Shown: positions 38,492-52,099, numbered from the stretch's first letter. The stretch: 64,000 bases of DNA from Fasciola hepatica (GCA_948099385.1 CANUEZ040000028.1:5146001-5210000), one strand, 5' to 3'. The notes: generated by a model from the sequence alone, not told the origin. Numbers and translations are program-made.

Positions 38492-39158
38492 TCTCGATTT
38501 TTGATCATAGGGTGATTCACTGGAAAGCACGACCAACAGTATACGATAATCCAATTGTATCACTCATTCTTGTGTGTCCTTTCCACTGTACCTTCGTTTT
38601 GGTCATGAGCAGGAAACATAATTATCATGTAGATACCTCAGACTACACATGATGGCTATTTCAGTGCCCTACCGAAAGGTGAAGTTACTTCTGAGGTTCA
38701 CCCGAGAGAAAAGTGACGATTTCAGCTGTTCCTTTTCTCTGAAGCGGCGATCGGATATATTGGTCAAACATGTGTCACTCCCACAAAAACACACTTCGAT
38801 AGAGACAGCCATTGGCTTGTCCTGGTCCCGATAGCTTGTAAACATAGTTATTATTAGAGCAGCATACCCGAGATATTCGTTATCTCTTATCCCGACGGAA
38901 CTATCACTAGCAGGTGCCTATTGACCCATGATTCAGGTCTTTTTTTATCAATTCTGTTCGCATAATTATCTACTTAGCTTCAAATCGAAAGTGTTCGATC
39001 ACTGGGTTTCGGACACGCCTCATTGGTTTACCTGAACTGTTCAAGTACACTACAAAGATTAGACCAGGCTCCGTTTTGTCAGTATAAGGAAATAGTGCTT
39101 TCAGCTGCCACGTCCGTATTGAAATTCTATTGAAATGCCACCACAGTAAGTAACTAGT

Positions 39159-39190
39159 AATGATGATGATAATGATAATAATAATAGTAA
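39159..39190. repeat. (ATG/ATA)n short array
   Basis: TGATGATGATAATGATAATAATAATAG, an imperfect trinucleotide run. Confidence 0.9.
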
Positions 39191-42100
39191 CAATACTGGA
39201 AACGCTTTATTTATTTATTATATGACCGTATTTCTGGGAAGGTCTGCAATCGGTTTTGGGTTGCGAAAAATTGAAATAACCGGTGGTGGTAGGAACTGGA
39301 CCCGAAGTGGCGCTGTCTAAAGCCCACGAAGATGAATGCTTCACAGTCGCGGGTCAATGGGAATGTGAACCAACGTGTGACAAACAGATCGAACAAAATT
39401 CCAACTATCATCGAGAAATGCAGCGAAACCAACTGAGTTGAACAAAAAGCAAATTAGAAGTAAATTTATTGTAAATCCACCTATTCTAATTGAGCAAAAA
39501 TTCATTCTGCGATGTAGTACCGTAGTCTGGTATTATATCTGAATGACAAGAAATGTTTACAGTGAAAAAACTCTCCGTCCATTCAATCTCCATACGATCT
39601 AAACGGGATTTTCAAGTGTAGTACAGTTTAATTTGTTTTTATTTTACTTTGGTGAAAATTTTCACGATATTTCCGAAAGAGAGAGGCGGTCATTCTTAGA
39701 CCTTCTGAAGGTTGACAAACTGTCCGTTGGCGTCGAAATCGAGCTTCGGACCCGAGGATGACTTGTTGGCGCCGAGGCATACGTGAGCACGGTTTTGTGT
39801 TTTCATGAGCAAAAATACACTTGTATTTCCAGAAAAGACTCACGTTTTATTCAAGGAATAGTTGTTTCATTGGCTAATATAGTTTGGTTAAAGCACGCCC
39901 AAGTCTGGTAAAAAATAACTAGTTCATCCAAATGAAGTCTGTTTTGTGCATCAATGCGGACGAAATGAGACGTGTTGCCCACTCTAAAATGACTCTCGCG
40001 CGGTGTCTAGAAATCATATACACTTTCGTGTGCGTGTATACTTGCTAGAGTTCGTTGTGGTATATCAGAAGCCACATTCTTCAGGTTTGTCACTTTTAGC
40101 CATGTCAAAAGTTCGAGCTGGGAGTCTGTTTTGTTCTCAGGTAATTTGGAACACAAAAAGGAGCTCATTGAGTTCATATCTAGACAAACTAGCAAAAACA
40201 AAAATTTCCCGTGTGTCGGAGAATATCAAAAGAAACACTCGTCTATCCTACTAAACTAAGCTTTCCATTGATGCTTGGTGGATAGGATACATCAGTTTAA
40301 ACACCACACGGAAGAGGGCGAACAAAAAACAGTCAGCCAAAGTTCTGTAAAAGACGTATTATCATTCAGCGATTCACTTGTGTTCGGAATTGACTGATGA
40401 ACGGAATCAAGTTCACGTCACTAATTCACAAAGTTTTATCTCCCACTCCCCACTGTCCTACTTTCGGAGTGTGGTCTCTTGAGATCTGAGGAGAACATTG
40501 TGCATGACACATGAGTCCATTTACGTGGGCCTTACGCATCGTTTGTCCCTCTTATTTGAGTTGTTAATTCAATTTTCCTCTATGAATAGCGGAGTAATCC
40601 TAGGAACATGCCTGTCTATACCATAATTATGCACGTAACCCTGGCAACGGGGACAGAGAATCGCCGTTTATATATATTTACTGATAATACACGGGTGGAA
40701 CGGGGCGGGCTAGTATTATTCACTTCACCTCGTCAGAGAAACCAATCAATACTTCCGGCCCCAGATGAATGAGAATGAGTGTTTACGGGCTTGCTGTTCT
40801 GTGTCTGACATACCTGTAAGTAGTGTTTTAACTATTCCCACCAGTTCACCCAGGAGGACATGTTCGGTCTTCATTGTGAAAATGGTAGTGGGGATGTTGA
40901 TATTTGACGCAAAAACCGTCACACTGCATCGGACTGTCAGGCTCACAATGGGACTCCGAATAACAAATGAGCTTTGATAGACAGCAAAAGTGGGAAAAAT
41001 CACCTCCTTATTATGTGCAACAAATAGGCGCCTGTTCAGGAAAGAAAATAACAGATTCGATGAAACACAACTGAAACGAATAGAGAAGCAGTCCGTATGC
41101 CGGAACGAAGCAAAATGAGTCGGGCTGATCTGATATAATGGCCGGCATATTACATCTGTAATCAATACACAGTGTGATATCGTGGTTTCATCACACGGAT
41201 CGTTATGTTGCTTTGTTGACGGGACGAAAATTCAGGTCTCATTTGGTCGTCACAAACAATATGTATAATACAAATTTTCCCATGGAAAAACTTATGTTCG
41301 AGTAGACTGAACTGAACGACCCGCAATACTATTAGCCCAGGTATGTTTCTGTTCAGATTTGGAAAAATCGAAACAAGCGGTGAACCGACGGAGTTACTGA
41401 GAGTAAATACTAAAGCCTGTCCCACATACAATCCATGAAATACTGCATTTGGAAAATGGAAACCTCTGATGTCAAAGTGCGTGTTAGGTTGTACGATACA
41501 CTGTTAACCCCAAAAATATCAATATGAAAAGAGACAAAGAATAAGGAATACTCTGCGTTGTTCAGATAATTCGAACGGATGTTTGAATATATACCGATGA
41601 GGCGGAAAAACTGGTTTTGGTCAGTAAATCTGCCTTAAAAATCATGATAGCTTGATGAAGGAGAAGGAAAGCAACGACCATTACCGATGACTTCATGTCT
41701 GAGGACGTTTGGTCTTGGTATAATAGCACTGAACAAAAGGGTTGGAGGAATCTGTTCTGTTGGTGAACTCGTGGGTTTGCAAATAATCCATAACAGATGT
41801 TCATGAGCACGTGAAAACAGGGGGTATTCTGTCTCCTTTTCCCAGTGATCAATATTAAACCTTAGTTTATTCTCCAAACGGTCCGCTATTCATCCGACTG
41901 GGATGCAGCAGTATTTGTATCCGATGAACCAATCGCTTGTTACTGGTTTTGAGCCACACCCAAGTTAGCAAATAAACTACTAAATTGTTACAACCTACCA
42001 GTTTGTTAACTTTTGCAAGCTCTGATTTGGTGGAAATCTGCAAAATGTTCCATCATAGAACAGAAAGACAAGGAGCTTTTCGGCTTTTGACGTTGCTCCA

Positions 42101-44049
42101 TTTAGCATATTTAAGGACACCCATTCAAAACCCTAAGTCGCGAAATGTAGTGATCCTAGAACCTCGAACTATCTGACTTCTCTATTTTGTGGAGAACAAA
42201 TGTTTACGAAGACTAAACATTTAGTGCTCCGATTAGATCGATGAAAACAGTGAATTATTACAGGGAATATTTTAAAAGAATAACGTTTCATACAGCTTTG
42301 CATATTTACAGCTTGGATGTGGCCTTTACAGGGCCTATACTATCAGGTGAGTATGTGAGATCCGCAACAATAAGCAGTTCAAATACATATTGTGCACAAA
42401 TTGCCGATAAATCGAATCTGTTTTACTGCTATTACTTTAGACCAAATTTGGCACACTGACGTGCAAACCCACTACTATGCCAAATATACACAAATTTGAA
42501 ACAAGACATAGAAAATACGCCCTCGAGGGAGTGAAATGCCATTATCTCACCCCAAGACGAATGGCAACGATGGTGTCCATGGGTTATGTGTCATTTTGGT
42601 TTCCTGAGAAGCTTAGCTACGCTCTGTTGGGTAGAAACCTCGGACATCTCATTGCTCTGTTGCGCGTGGTTTAAAAAACTGCAGTTTTTTTGCCATAAAA
42701 CAGTGCGACTGGCTTGACAGCAGTTCAATTTTCAAACTGTATGATCAAAGGGGGGCGCTCTTATGAGCAACGTGGATTTCATCTACACTGACCATAAGTG
42801 AGTCTGCGTGCGTCTGACTGCCGGCATCTTGTCCCAGTGATTCAAGGTAATCTGACTTGAACTTCGTTGGGGATTAGGACAAAAAATCCCCCTACCTGGT
42901 TCTATTACGTCTTGCCCGCGAGTCATCGAACTCAAGTGGGCACAGGTTACCGCTGAACCTAATGTCAGACGAGGAGGTTAATCGATGAGTAATGCACGAT
43001 TAAAAATCGGTAATAACTTGAAAAATATGGGCGCGCCTTTGACTGAAGACTAGACATCTGACTGAACTCTTCACTGACTGTGACCGTGGGGTTTATCTGA
43101 GGTTACGGCATATCAACTCATTGCTTTACCGAAGGGGAATTTATCCTGCCACTTAGAACTGGTATTTTGAGTCATCCATCTCCAAGAATTGTTAAACATA
43201 CACAAATCATTCATTTAGCTGAGAAAGTGCGGTCTCAGGGTTCGGCAGACATATCAGATCCAGAAACTCATCAGCACTCGTGTCCAGTATCCATCTGTTT
43301 GGCAAAATACGCTAACTTACCATTCAGTAGGGGTGTATGCATTTATCAGATTACCTGTGGTAATGTTAATTACATCGAAGATTTTCGCGTGGACACAAAC
43401 CTGGCAGATTCCTTTTTGTCCGTTCATAGATTCAACCTCTTTCGACAGGACAGAGAGTGATGCAAAAAAAAGGCCAGAGTTGTTGTTACATGCACCAATA
43501 CTTTATGTGTGGTAAGCAGAAAATCGCCCTTTCATAATTCCATGACAGGTTCCTTTCGTTGTTTCCGTTCGTCCTAGTTTTCACTTGATTTCTCATTTTC
43601 CAACTCCATAGAACATTTTACCCACCCACACTGAAAATAATATTTGATTTTCACTGCCAGGTTGAGAAAGAGATTATCAAAACAGAAGGATGATATCCCT
43701 GCACACGAAAAGTTTGCGAAGTAGGTCAGAATGGTCGTCGAGGAAGCAGTAGCTGAGAAAAATTTTCTTATCTCATCAAACACAAAGTTATGCGCGCGGA
43801 CTCCGTATATGCCGGCCAAGTAGTCAACGCGTCAAGTACTTATGGAAGGGGATTGGCTTTCGTGTGGTTGGAAGGAAAGGCTGCCGTCTTATTCCGTTAA
43901 AAATGAGAAGCTTAAAGCCACAATCTTTCAACCAGCGGTAGTCTCTCTAACATGAAACCCCTTATGGACTGTACTGAGGCCGAACCCATAACAAAGGAAA
44001 AGTTCTTCAAACTCCTCAACAGTAACTGCGTTACAGCTGTGGCAGGTCT

Positions 44050-45385
44050 GCTTGCTTGATTCCTTGCATTTTCAAGTACGATGCTTATGGTTCTACAAAA
44101 GCCACAACCTCATTGATGAAAAAGCTCCTAGATTCATGCTGTATTACACTTTGTTGGAAAGTACAATGACCGTTCCAAAACACAAGAAAAAATATCCATC
44201 GTTTTCTTTAAACTCTTCCGTCCCATCGCCCTTACTCCAATATTTCTGAAATTCGCTGACGATATCCAATTCGGTCACCTCGTAATTCACACTAAGATTC
44301 CGTCAGACGATTTTAGGCTTGCCTATAAGCCTCGTAGGAGTATTATCGACGCGTTATCCCATCTGTTTTGTCCTTTTGTACATCGCTAGACAACTTCCTT
44401 GAGTTTCTTAGGTGCATACTTCTGGAATATTCTTCTGCCTTTGATTCAACTCCAAGATCACTCTTACTACAGAAGGTGAACTCTTTTGGCTGCCCACCTA
44501 GTTTATCGACTAGACTATCGATTAACGTATCGACTATTTTTCGAGACGTATCCAAAAATACTAATTCCCAATAAGAAGCTCTACAGCTATGGTCTCACCC
44601 TTTCTTTACCCCACTTATGTCAGAAAACTCCCGTTTAATTACCTGGAACCATATTTGAGTACACCAACGAGACTGCTAAAAGTAAGGCTGCAATAGCCGA
44701 AGGGGGCTTTAAGGATCTATCTTTGAATGCTAAAATAATTACGTGGTTTTCTGAACCGAGTAATATCTCCATTAACTCATCCAAGAGTTCTGAATGTATC
44801 TTCGTTTTATCTTGCTCAGCTTTCTTGAATGGTCATTCGGCTCTTCCCAACGTTCAATTACCAAAAGTTGCCTTCGTGAAAAATTTAGGAGTGATGTGAA
44901 AAACTGATCGCCGCTTGACGTCTCATGTTGTCATTTTCGAAAACGAACTACGGTGCTACTGTTCACAAATTCGAGAAATTGAACAGTTACAAGTTTGGTC
45001 TATACGCATACCTTTCTTTTTTTCTCAGTTCCTTACCGTTCACAATCTTTTTCTCCTCCGTGGCTCTTCCCGCATTGATAACGAAATACTTATCAGTGAC
45101 AAACCGAATTATTCTTTCAATCAAATGTGTCTTTCCTGTTCTGTTCCTCAACTAATCATGAGAAACCAAGGAAAATTTGAGTGGCAAATTATCAATGATC
45201 CTGCCCACCTTCTTCATGAGAATATTTCAAAATGGCGCTGTGACCCTAAAACACACCCTCTCTACTGCGTATTATTCCCACCAAAATGAAATTAGATAGA
45301 AAGTTCCACTTGCCGTACCTCTGTTGTGTACTGGCGGGTAAATATCTGATCACTATCGAGCTGCCTGATAATCTCCTTTGAGTCA
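44050..45385 (+). mobile_element. LINE pseudogene (CR1/L2-like RT and C-terminal region)
   Basis: Read on the plus strand with several frame changes, this follows the order of a non-LTR RT. A VPKHKKKYPSFSLN block comes first, then FRPIALTPIFLKF (about 44215-44253), LAYKPRRSIIDALSHLF (about 44310-44365), and motif A as LEYSSAFDSTPR at 44419-44454, followed by LLLQKVNSFGCPPSL. The catalytic box is at 44654-44671 and reads FEYTNE where YADD would be expected. Then come NISINSSKSSECIFVLS, PKVAFVKNLGV, and the C-terminal block FFSSVALPALITKYL (about 45050-45095). The tail ends with FHLPYLCCVLAGK (to about 45385). Both catalytic acidic residues are altered and stops occur, so it is dead. The endonuclease is absent. 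It is related to, but not identical in family with, the minus-strand LINE at 6452-8172. Confidence 0.82.
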
Positions 45386-48300
45386 TACAATACTGTTTCT
45401 TTAAACGTATACGTAACTCATACTTTATCTCCTTGTGGAACTTTACCATTATTCATATATAAGCCTGAAGCCTGCACATGTCTGGCAACGCGGTATTATA
45501 TGTGGAAAATAAGGGATAAGCCGAGCTTCCTAACCTTTGTTCTACAGGAAATATCAATGATGTGTAGCAATAAAGAGAATTGCATCTCAATCGCTGTCCA
45601 CTTCAAGTGAGCTTTGAATTAACCCCGTAAATAAGATGCCCCGTCATGGGACATCCCATCAAAAGGGCTGAAGCGTCGAAAACAACTGTTCACCTTCGGA
45701 AACTTGCTAAAATAAAGCAAAATGCGTTATTACTTATAGTAATTTTGCTAATTTGGTTTTGACAAAAGTCGTTCGAGGCATCCAGTTGTGGCTGCATTGG
45801 ATACAGGGCTTCCATAATTTGTAGTTATGTCTGGCTAACTTTAGAATATAGTCTACTTGTTCGTCTGTGCAATACTTATTTATCTGACAGAGTGGATAAG
45901 TTATATTCACAGGCCAAACAGGGAAGTCGTTCGAATTCGCTCCGATTAACCAGACTGTGGCCTTCAGTCCTTTGCGATTCGCTTCAGACCGCCCGCTTAT
46001 TTTCACAAAGACTAATAACCTCTGATCAACCAAATCCAGCTGCATGGACATTTTATTTTAAATCTATTGCGTGAAAAACAAAAACGGGATAAAAATAATG
46101 TTATTATTCTTATTTGGATTCAGTGTTTTGTTCCCAGCCACTTTACTTTGCCTGTCATGTGACTACCTAGACTGAACTTGATAAACGGAAAACAATAGTC
46201 TCAGTGACTTGGTGGTTCGGTCTATATAGTCTCAGAGATTGATGCTTTTTGCTGGTATGAACTATGCGCGATTCTGATACTAAACAGGGTCAGATCCCCT
46301 ATAAATCTGGGAATAAACTGGTATCGAAAATCACTGCGGTCGCGGGAAGAAGCTTAACCGATAAGCGATGTCGGAGAAACCTGTTTCCGTAATTAGTGGA
46401 TCAAATGATTTAACGAACACAGGTCATGCATGGGGTTTTTCTACCGTAACATTTTCTTTTCTTATTACGGTGCCCAGCGGAGTGATCCTCTGGCTTCTTC
46501 GGATTTCGGGACATATACATCTGTGGTCGAATCACTTGACTTTCCGGGGGTAGTCTAAATGTCGTGGGCATAAAATGGGTGTGGGAGAATGCGATGGTCT
46601 CGTAATGTCAAAGTTTATTGTCAAGTGAGAGAGGAAGACCAGAAAGCTTCCGGCACCACCCAATAGGCAAATGATGTAAGTACACAGGAGGTTTTTGTGG
46701 GTAAATCTTTCTGATCTACCAAATTACGCTCCGAAAATGTTGCACACAACAGCGAGTGAACCTCGTGGTTTCACGACTTGTCATGGGGAACTAGATTTGA
46801 CATGTTTACCACTCTCTACCCTTTGATTAGACAGTTCGAAGCCGCCGAGGGCTGCATTTTGTTTATGGTTTTTACTAGAAATACACTTTCATTAGAGCTC
46901 ATTCATGTTCCATTGGCGCATACGGCCGAATTTTTGCTTGAAAACGTAATGATATTCCATATCGTTTTCAAGATTTATTGAACAGTGGGAGTCCGATCTT
47001 TCCAGTTTGAGTTCAAACAAAAAATAATTCCAACTTTTCTTACCTATATCTGGACCGGGTTTAATGTGGGCGGTGGTAAGTGCCTATGCGTTCCGTGTAT
47101 GAGGCTGAAATTCTTCGGTACTAAACGAACCGTCACAGTTGACAAACCTCTGCCAAATATGAACAGTTTTATAATGAAACAAATAACGAAAATGTTTTGC
47201 CGATCAATTCGTACATGGAAAAATTGCTTAGAAGGACGAGAAAAATCGAACCTCAAAAAATAGTGTCTAGATATGATGGCATTCTTTCGTGTGTCATTGC
47301 CCACGCGAGTGCATTATGAGAATTTCACCATGACAGAGAGAGAAAGTTAATTAAAGTGTAATAAGTATGTTTTTGTTCTTAACGTCAAATTTGATCCAAC
47401 TCAGTTGTACCGACGGGATCTGTGTAGATAGTATGGAAATGCTCGAAGTTTGCCAAACTTTACACACTATAAACGTAGTCAACATAATAATCGTAGCGAA
47501 ATGATTGACGCGCCCTCCCAAGCTGATAGCAGCGATCTCATCAGGTCAGATCAGGCGTCACTTATGAAAACAATGAGCCTAAGATTCGCCAATAAAATCC
47601 AGAGCGGAATGTATCAAGTATAGCATGAAGAAAGTACAGCATGCACACGTCCATCCCGTGCACATTTGTTTGCGTGTTTCTGTTTGTGTCTGAATGCAGC
47701 CAACTCCATCGGAGATAAGAATGAACTTATCACGGTGTGTTTTGAAATGTAAAGCAAATTTTATTGGAAGAGAAAAACATTTCTTTTGCTGAAGAATATA
47801 TGCCAAAGAGTTCGGGATCCTCACATGCCAAAACACAGCAGTTGGTTCACTCTGACGACGGATAAAATATTGTCATGGTCGTATTTCAGACGAAATGTTT
47901 TGGAAAGCTTTTTTTGTATTAGAACAGACATATCGCCTAAGAATTGTGGTTTTCTTTATTTCAGATAGACCAATTCACAAGGAAAACACTGTGCTCAGTT
48001 TGAAAAGTCAATCATATCAGAATCGGGTGAGAGCAGAACAGCCTTCATTGAAATTCCAAAGCTTGTACGACATTTGAATGAAAGTTATTCTTCATATTTT
48101 ACTAACCAAAAGAAAGTTGACCGTCAAGAATGAAAACCGTTTGAATCGAAGAACTGTTCACGTGATTTTATACCCACGTTTGCTTCGGGAATATTTCTTC
48201 CCCACCTACACGCTTATAGAGTTCAAGCATTACACTTTTATGAACACTGGCGCATCTTTGTGAATCTACATGAGATTCAGCAGTCGGACCGAAATTCCTT

Positions 48301-48973
48301 CAAATGATGAAAGACATTTACTAGTATGGGAGAGGTGATTCTGCAAAACGTGAATAACCTAACTTTTCCTAGTGCATTTCCTAACTGTACAGTCCCAAAC
48401 ATCATTTGTGCCGTACTCTCTAGGAAGCAAGTCGCGGTGATCGTTCAGTCGGGACCCACATTTCTCTACCAGCTATTCCGAAGCAACATTTAGCCGCTAA
48501 TTGTACCCCTCATGTCGAAATAACTAATGTGAGGCCTTGTTGTTTCGTTTTGTTAGTATACCTAGCTGTGGAGGAAGAAAGTTCAAACTAGCCTATACAG
48601 AATGAGGTCTCAAGGGAGTAAAACTTGCGATCATAATCCTTCGATCAATTCTGTCCAAAATGAAATTCCTACGTGTTCGAAATAAAACACTTCAAGTCCG
48701 GTGAAAGAATGAAGTTGAATTATGGGTATTTTACTTTCTGAAAGTAATAAACTGGGAATAAAATCAAAGCGGCTGTGATAAAATAAAGGAGCGCTGAACT
48801 GCGCGATGGATTAGTCACAAGAACAACATCTGAAAGGGGTTTGACGGGGTAACATTCTCCTTCGAACCTAGTCGGGTGTATACTTGAGAAATCACTGAGA
48901 ATGCAAAGTGTGACGAATATTTAGATGTGGACTCTGAAACGAAGAGAGACTCCGTATTGTATCACGTGAGAAT
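45386..48973. other. anonymous DNA, no gene recognised
   Basis: The first few hundred bases may be the 3' UTR of the LINE. Otherwise only short frames without known motifs. Confidence 0.4.
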
Positions 48974-49615
48974 TCATCTCTTCTGTCCACAGCTTACTGG
49001 TGGTGGTCGGACAGTAATCATGGTGAACCGTAGAACATCCTGTCCGGGGTTTGAATCTTTGTGCCCCAGCTGCCGGTCATTTCCCCCATATGGCATTCGT
49101 AAGTTGGCCTCAACGCCCGTCCTGAAATGTGGTACTGTTATTATGTGACAAAAAAGCAAACGAAATATAAAAGATGCAGTTAGTATCCAAGTAAATATGT
49201 CTGTCGCAGGTTGAACATATTTACCAATATCCCCGATTAAAGACAATGTTTCTGTACATAATGGAGGCATCCATGACAGCGTTGAGAGCCAGAAAGTAAT
49301 GAATGTTTTGGGTAACTTCATCAACGGGATAATTAGGCGTATATCTGCGGTGTTTGCGAAGCTTGACTCTTGTAAAAACATGAAACAAAAATTTTTCTTG
49401 GTATTCCAGTTTAACGATACTGGATCAAGTGTGGAAAAGGCCTCATGGAACAGGCTGTGAACAAAACAGCTTTTTGAACAAGCTCGTTTTCTGTTATCTG
49501 TACTCATACAACTACACCACATTGAATATGACTCACAAAACGAGAAATAACGATGATCATTCAAACTGTCTCTGCACGTATGCATGTGAAATTGATCACG
49601 GCCTAGAATATTCAT
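48974..49615 (-). CDS. unrecognised 213-codon open frame
   Basis: The longest open frame in the window that is not simple sequence or an obvious transposon product. I do not recognise any domain. It is rich in Phe, Ser, Thr and Cys. It has one moderately hydrophobic segment near residues 145-165 (around TDIFTWILTASFIFRLLFC). Its last 45 residues overlap a tRNA-like or SINE-like segment at about 48995-49130 (GGGGTTTGAATCTT on the other strand). It starts right where the PLE remnant on the same strand ends. It may be a chance frame within transposon debris, an exon, or part of an unrecognised element. A frame this long is unexpected by chance at this base composition, which is the only reason to list it. 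Confidence 0.15.
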   Translation of the reverse strand: MNILGRDQFHMHTCRDSLNDHRYFSFCESYSMWCSCMSTDNRKRACSKSCFVHSLFHEAFSTLDPVSLNWNTKKNFCFMFLQESSFANTADIRLIIPLMKLPKTFITFWLSTLSWMPPLCTETLSLIGDIGKYVQPATDIFTWILTASFIFRLLFCHIITVPHFRTGVEANLRMPYGGNDRQLGHKDSNPGQDVLRFTMITVRPPPVSCGQKR

Positions 49616-50366
49616 ATGGTTGCAGGCGTATTCGGGATCAAGAATTGGGCTAAAAGAGCCTTAATACTTGTACGTATTGTTTCTGAGCGCACCGATGGAG
49701 GATCGTGGAGGCGAATACTCTCGGCTTCGGCTGTGACTAGGATACGACACTTGACAAGTCTAGATCGAGAGCTCCAAACTTTGTATTTGTGCAAATATTG
49801 TTTATCACCTCCGCTGATGATTTAACTCGAAAAATGTCAACACACGGCATTCGTGACTGTCGTAATTGCTCCCGTATTCAATCAAGCTGGGTGGTGTTCA
49901 CCAACACTTTCGGATCAGAGTCTGATCGTGCGGTCAATATATCTGGGATCACAGAAACCGGCGAATGAATGCACACAGAAAGAGGCTGCAGAATCTGGCA
50001 CGGTATCCTTCTGTCGAAAACATACCACTGGTTTAGATGAGAAAAGAATTAGTAGATGCTCTGCATAGACATTTCTATAGACTATTTCTGTTAGTCTTTC
50101 TTGAATAATTTCTGTTTCCATATCCTTCTTGAACGTCAAACGGAAATATGCCGTCAGTCTTGTGGCTCCTATTCGCTTCGATCGCTGTTTTTGGCCTTGT
50201 ATCTTCCGGTCAAAGAATCGCTCCGGATAGCCGCCTCCTAGGAAAACAGGGCAGGAAAAGAAGTTCACTTTGGATCGTCTCTTTCATAAAGATTTTCCTT
50301 GCTCTGTTACCGAAGCAACGTACTTGGTTTGTCTTCATTTTTGGCAACACAAAACTGTGAAAATGA
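49612..50366 (-). pseudogene. Penelope-like element, RT C-terminal and GIY-YIG parts
   Basis: On the minus strand, from 50366 downward, the blocks are in the order of a PLE. HFHSF and RCFGNRARKIF come first (about 50270-50365), then GGYPERFFDR (residues 12-21 of the frame starting at 50268), RLTFKKDMETEII (43-55) and ILFSSKPVV (74-82). The endonuclease entry block is SFAGFCDPRYIDRTIRL (101-117), where the usual YIG is YID and one cysteine of the pair is lost. After a frame break, CRILVTAEAESIRLHDPP (49612-49794) matches the C-terminal part of the domain. It is a decayed 3' piece without the catalytic palm. It shows how the RT part runs directly into the endonuclease part, which is the arrangement interrupted at 12150-12662. 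Confidence 0.85.
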
Positions 50367-52099
50367 ATGCATTAGACGCTCTACATAGTCTCATCAGAGT
50401 TCAGTACTTGAAGGCGCTCATGTGTCGTAGTGTGAAAGTCGCTTTTACTCCATCGTAAAGCTGCTAGAATTCGGTTTTCACCATGCGATAAGCGACTGGT
50501 CTCGTTTTTCACATCGAATTCGGGATGATATGCGACATTTGGGACTACGCTGGTAATAACTAAGTCATTGTTTCCCATTTCCATATTATCAGGAAGGACA
50601 AGGTTCGAAAAGACGTTGGGAAACGAAAAAAGCCACAGCAAGAAAATTCTCATTGCTCTCTTGAAAAGCTGCTTGGTATCACCCATACTTTAACTTCCAG
50701 AGAAGCTCTCGAAACGCATTTGTGCACTGACCCACCGAAATATGCATCAGCAGACTTCAGTGGTCGGCACCTTTGGGTGGTTGCCCACACAATAGAATGG
50801 TGTAAATATTTGGATGCGCACTTCCGATATAAGGGGCGTCAAAATTTCGCACAAGTTATCATGAGACCCGACCCTGGCTGAATCGGTCAATTGATGTGCA
50901 CCTGTTCACGTTGTAAGTGCGTTTGTACTTGATCAAATGCACGTGCTTCAGGAATTATACGTATACAACCGAATCAGTAAATCTTTGGCCCGTTAGTGGG
51001 ACTGTGGTCAGGACAATCCCAAGTACTGAGTGAATGTTAGAAGATCGTTCACAATACAGCCTGAACACTCTCAGTGAGCCAAGCCGCCAAGTTAATGAAC
51101 TCTATCAAGGACCGCCCCCACCCGTCGAGTTCTGAGTGAGCAAACCTAGTATATAACCTCGATTATAAAGTGAAAAAGTGTAAACTAGGCTCATTCAGGT
51201 TGTCTTGCACATTCGTGACTTACATGTCAACACTAATCATTTTGAAGTTGCAGAGGATTTAGCCACAACGGTATTTCGCTGTGGCCGGTATGGCGCAAAA
51301 TGAAGTGAGATGATTTTGCACTGAAATTTGCAAATCTGATATCTTTGTGTCCATTGTTTGACTAACTCTACTTCCAGTGAAAAATAATCGAGAAAATAAA
51401 GAAGTTTTTTGGTAAGAATATATTTTACTGTTAGCCATGGAATGCATCTGAGCTGAAAGGAATTCCTCGAAGAGTGTAATTTCTACGACGTACCTTGCTT
51501 CTACCGAATTCAGGCGTTCGAGTCAGTCGTTCCTTTGTGTCCCCTCCCTAAAATTAAGGCCCACATTTAGCTTGGTGGTCGGCTTTTCGTCTGTACGATA
51601 GGACACTCTTGTGCACACAACTTTTGAATGACTCCTTCCGGCGACAAGGTCACACACGAAGTTGGTGAAATCTTTGACCCTAGTGCTACAGTGTGATACT
51701 GAGACTGAAAACACAATATGAATTTGTTAAACCTGAGTGATAGGCTCGATTTATTAAGTTTAGCCATCTTTGATCGGGAAGAATTCCACATCACGTTGCT
51801 GGCCTAATGGTTATGAGAGGACCACTACACTTTCTTACCACGTTGGTTTACTAATGTAGAGCAACGTTTATAGAGGTTGTTGGGTAATCATAATCAATCA
51901 ATGCACGTAATTCGTCTGTCCGACTGTTTGGGGGACACTCTCATTTGACTGGCTGGTGTTTTGACCAAAAGCCTTTTGACAGAATTCCTATACGAACTTA
52001 CCGACTTACGCCATCGATCCACTGTGAGCTGTCCCGTTGCCTATGATTCCAATGGCTTCAGCCTTGACCCCGATTCTGAACAAATGGCGCTTACGCACC
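50367..52099. other. anonymous DNA, no gene recognised
   Basis: The minus-strand frame 50381-50686 lies where upstream PLE sequence would be, but I could not align it to the family. The rest shows only short frames. Confidence 0.4.

Larger units (their letters stand above)
38173..44049. other. anonymous DNA with small arrays, no gene recognised
   Basis: Small arrays at 38464-38491 and 39159-39190. A tRNA-like B-box string (GAGTTCGATGACTC, complement near 42922-42936) and a possible PLE endonuclease fragment at 43333-43395 are weak signals discussed in the findings. No host exon recognised. Confidence 0.4.

Noticed and set aside
40746..41165. 139-codon minus-strand frame
   Set aside because: No recognisable motif and no splice or transposon context.
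44249..44263. KFADD taken as the RT active site
   Set aside because: It precedes the motif A block and occupies the fingers region; the true catalytic box is at 44654-44671.
50387..50400. CTCATCAG (complement CTGATGAG) next to PLE remnant
   Set aside because: No GAAA or helix II partner at the right distance.
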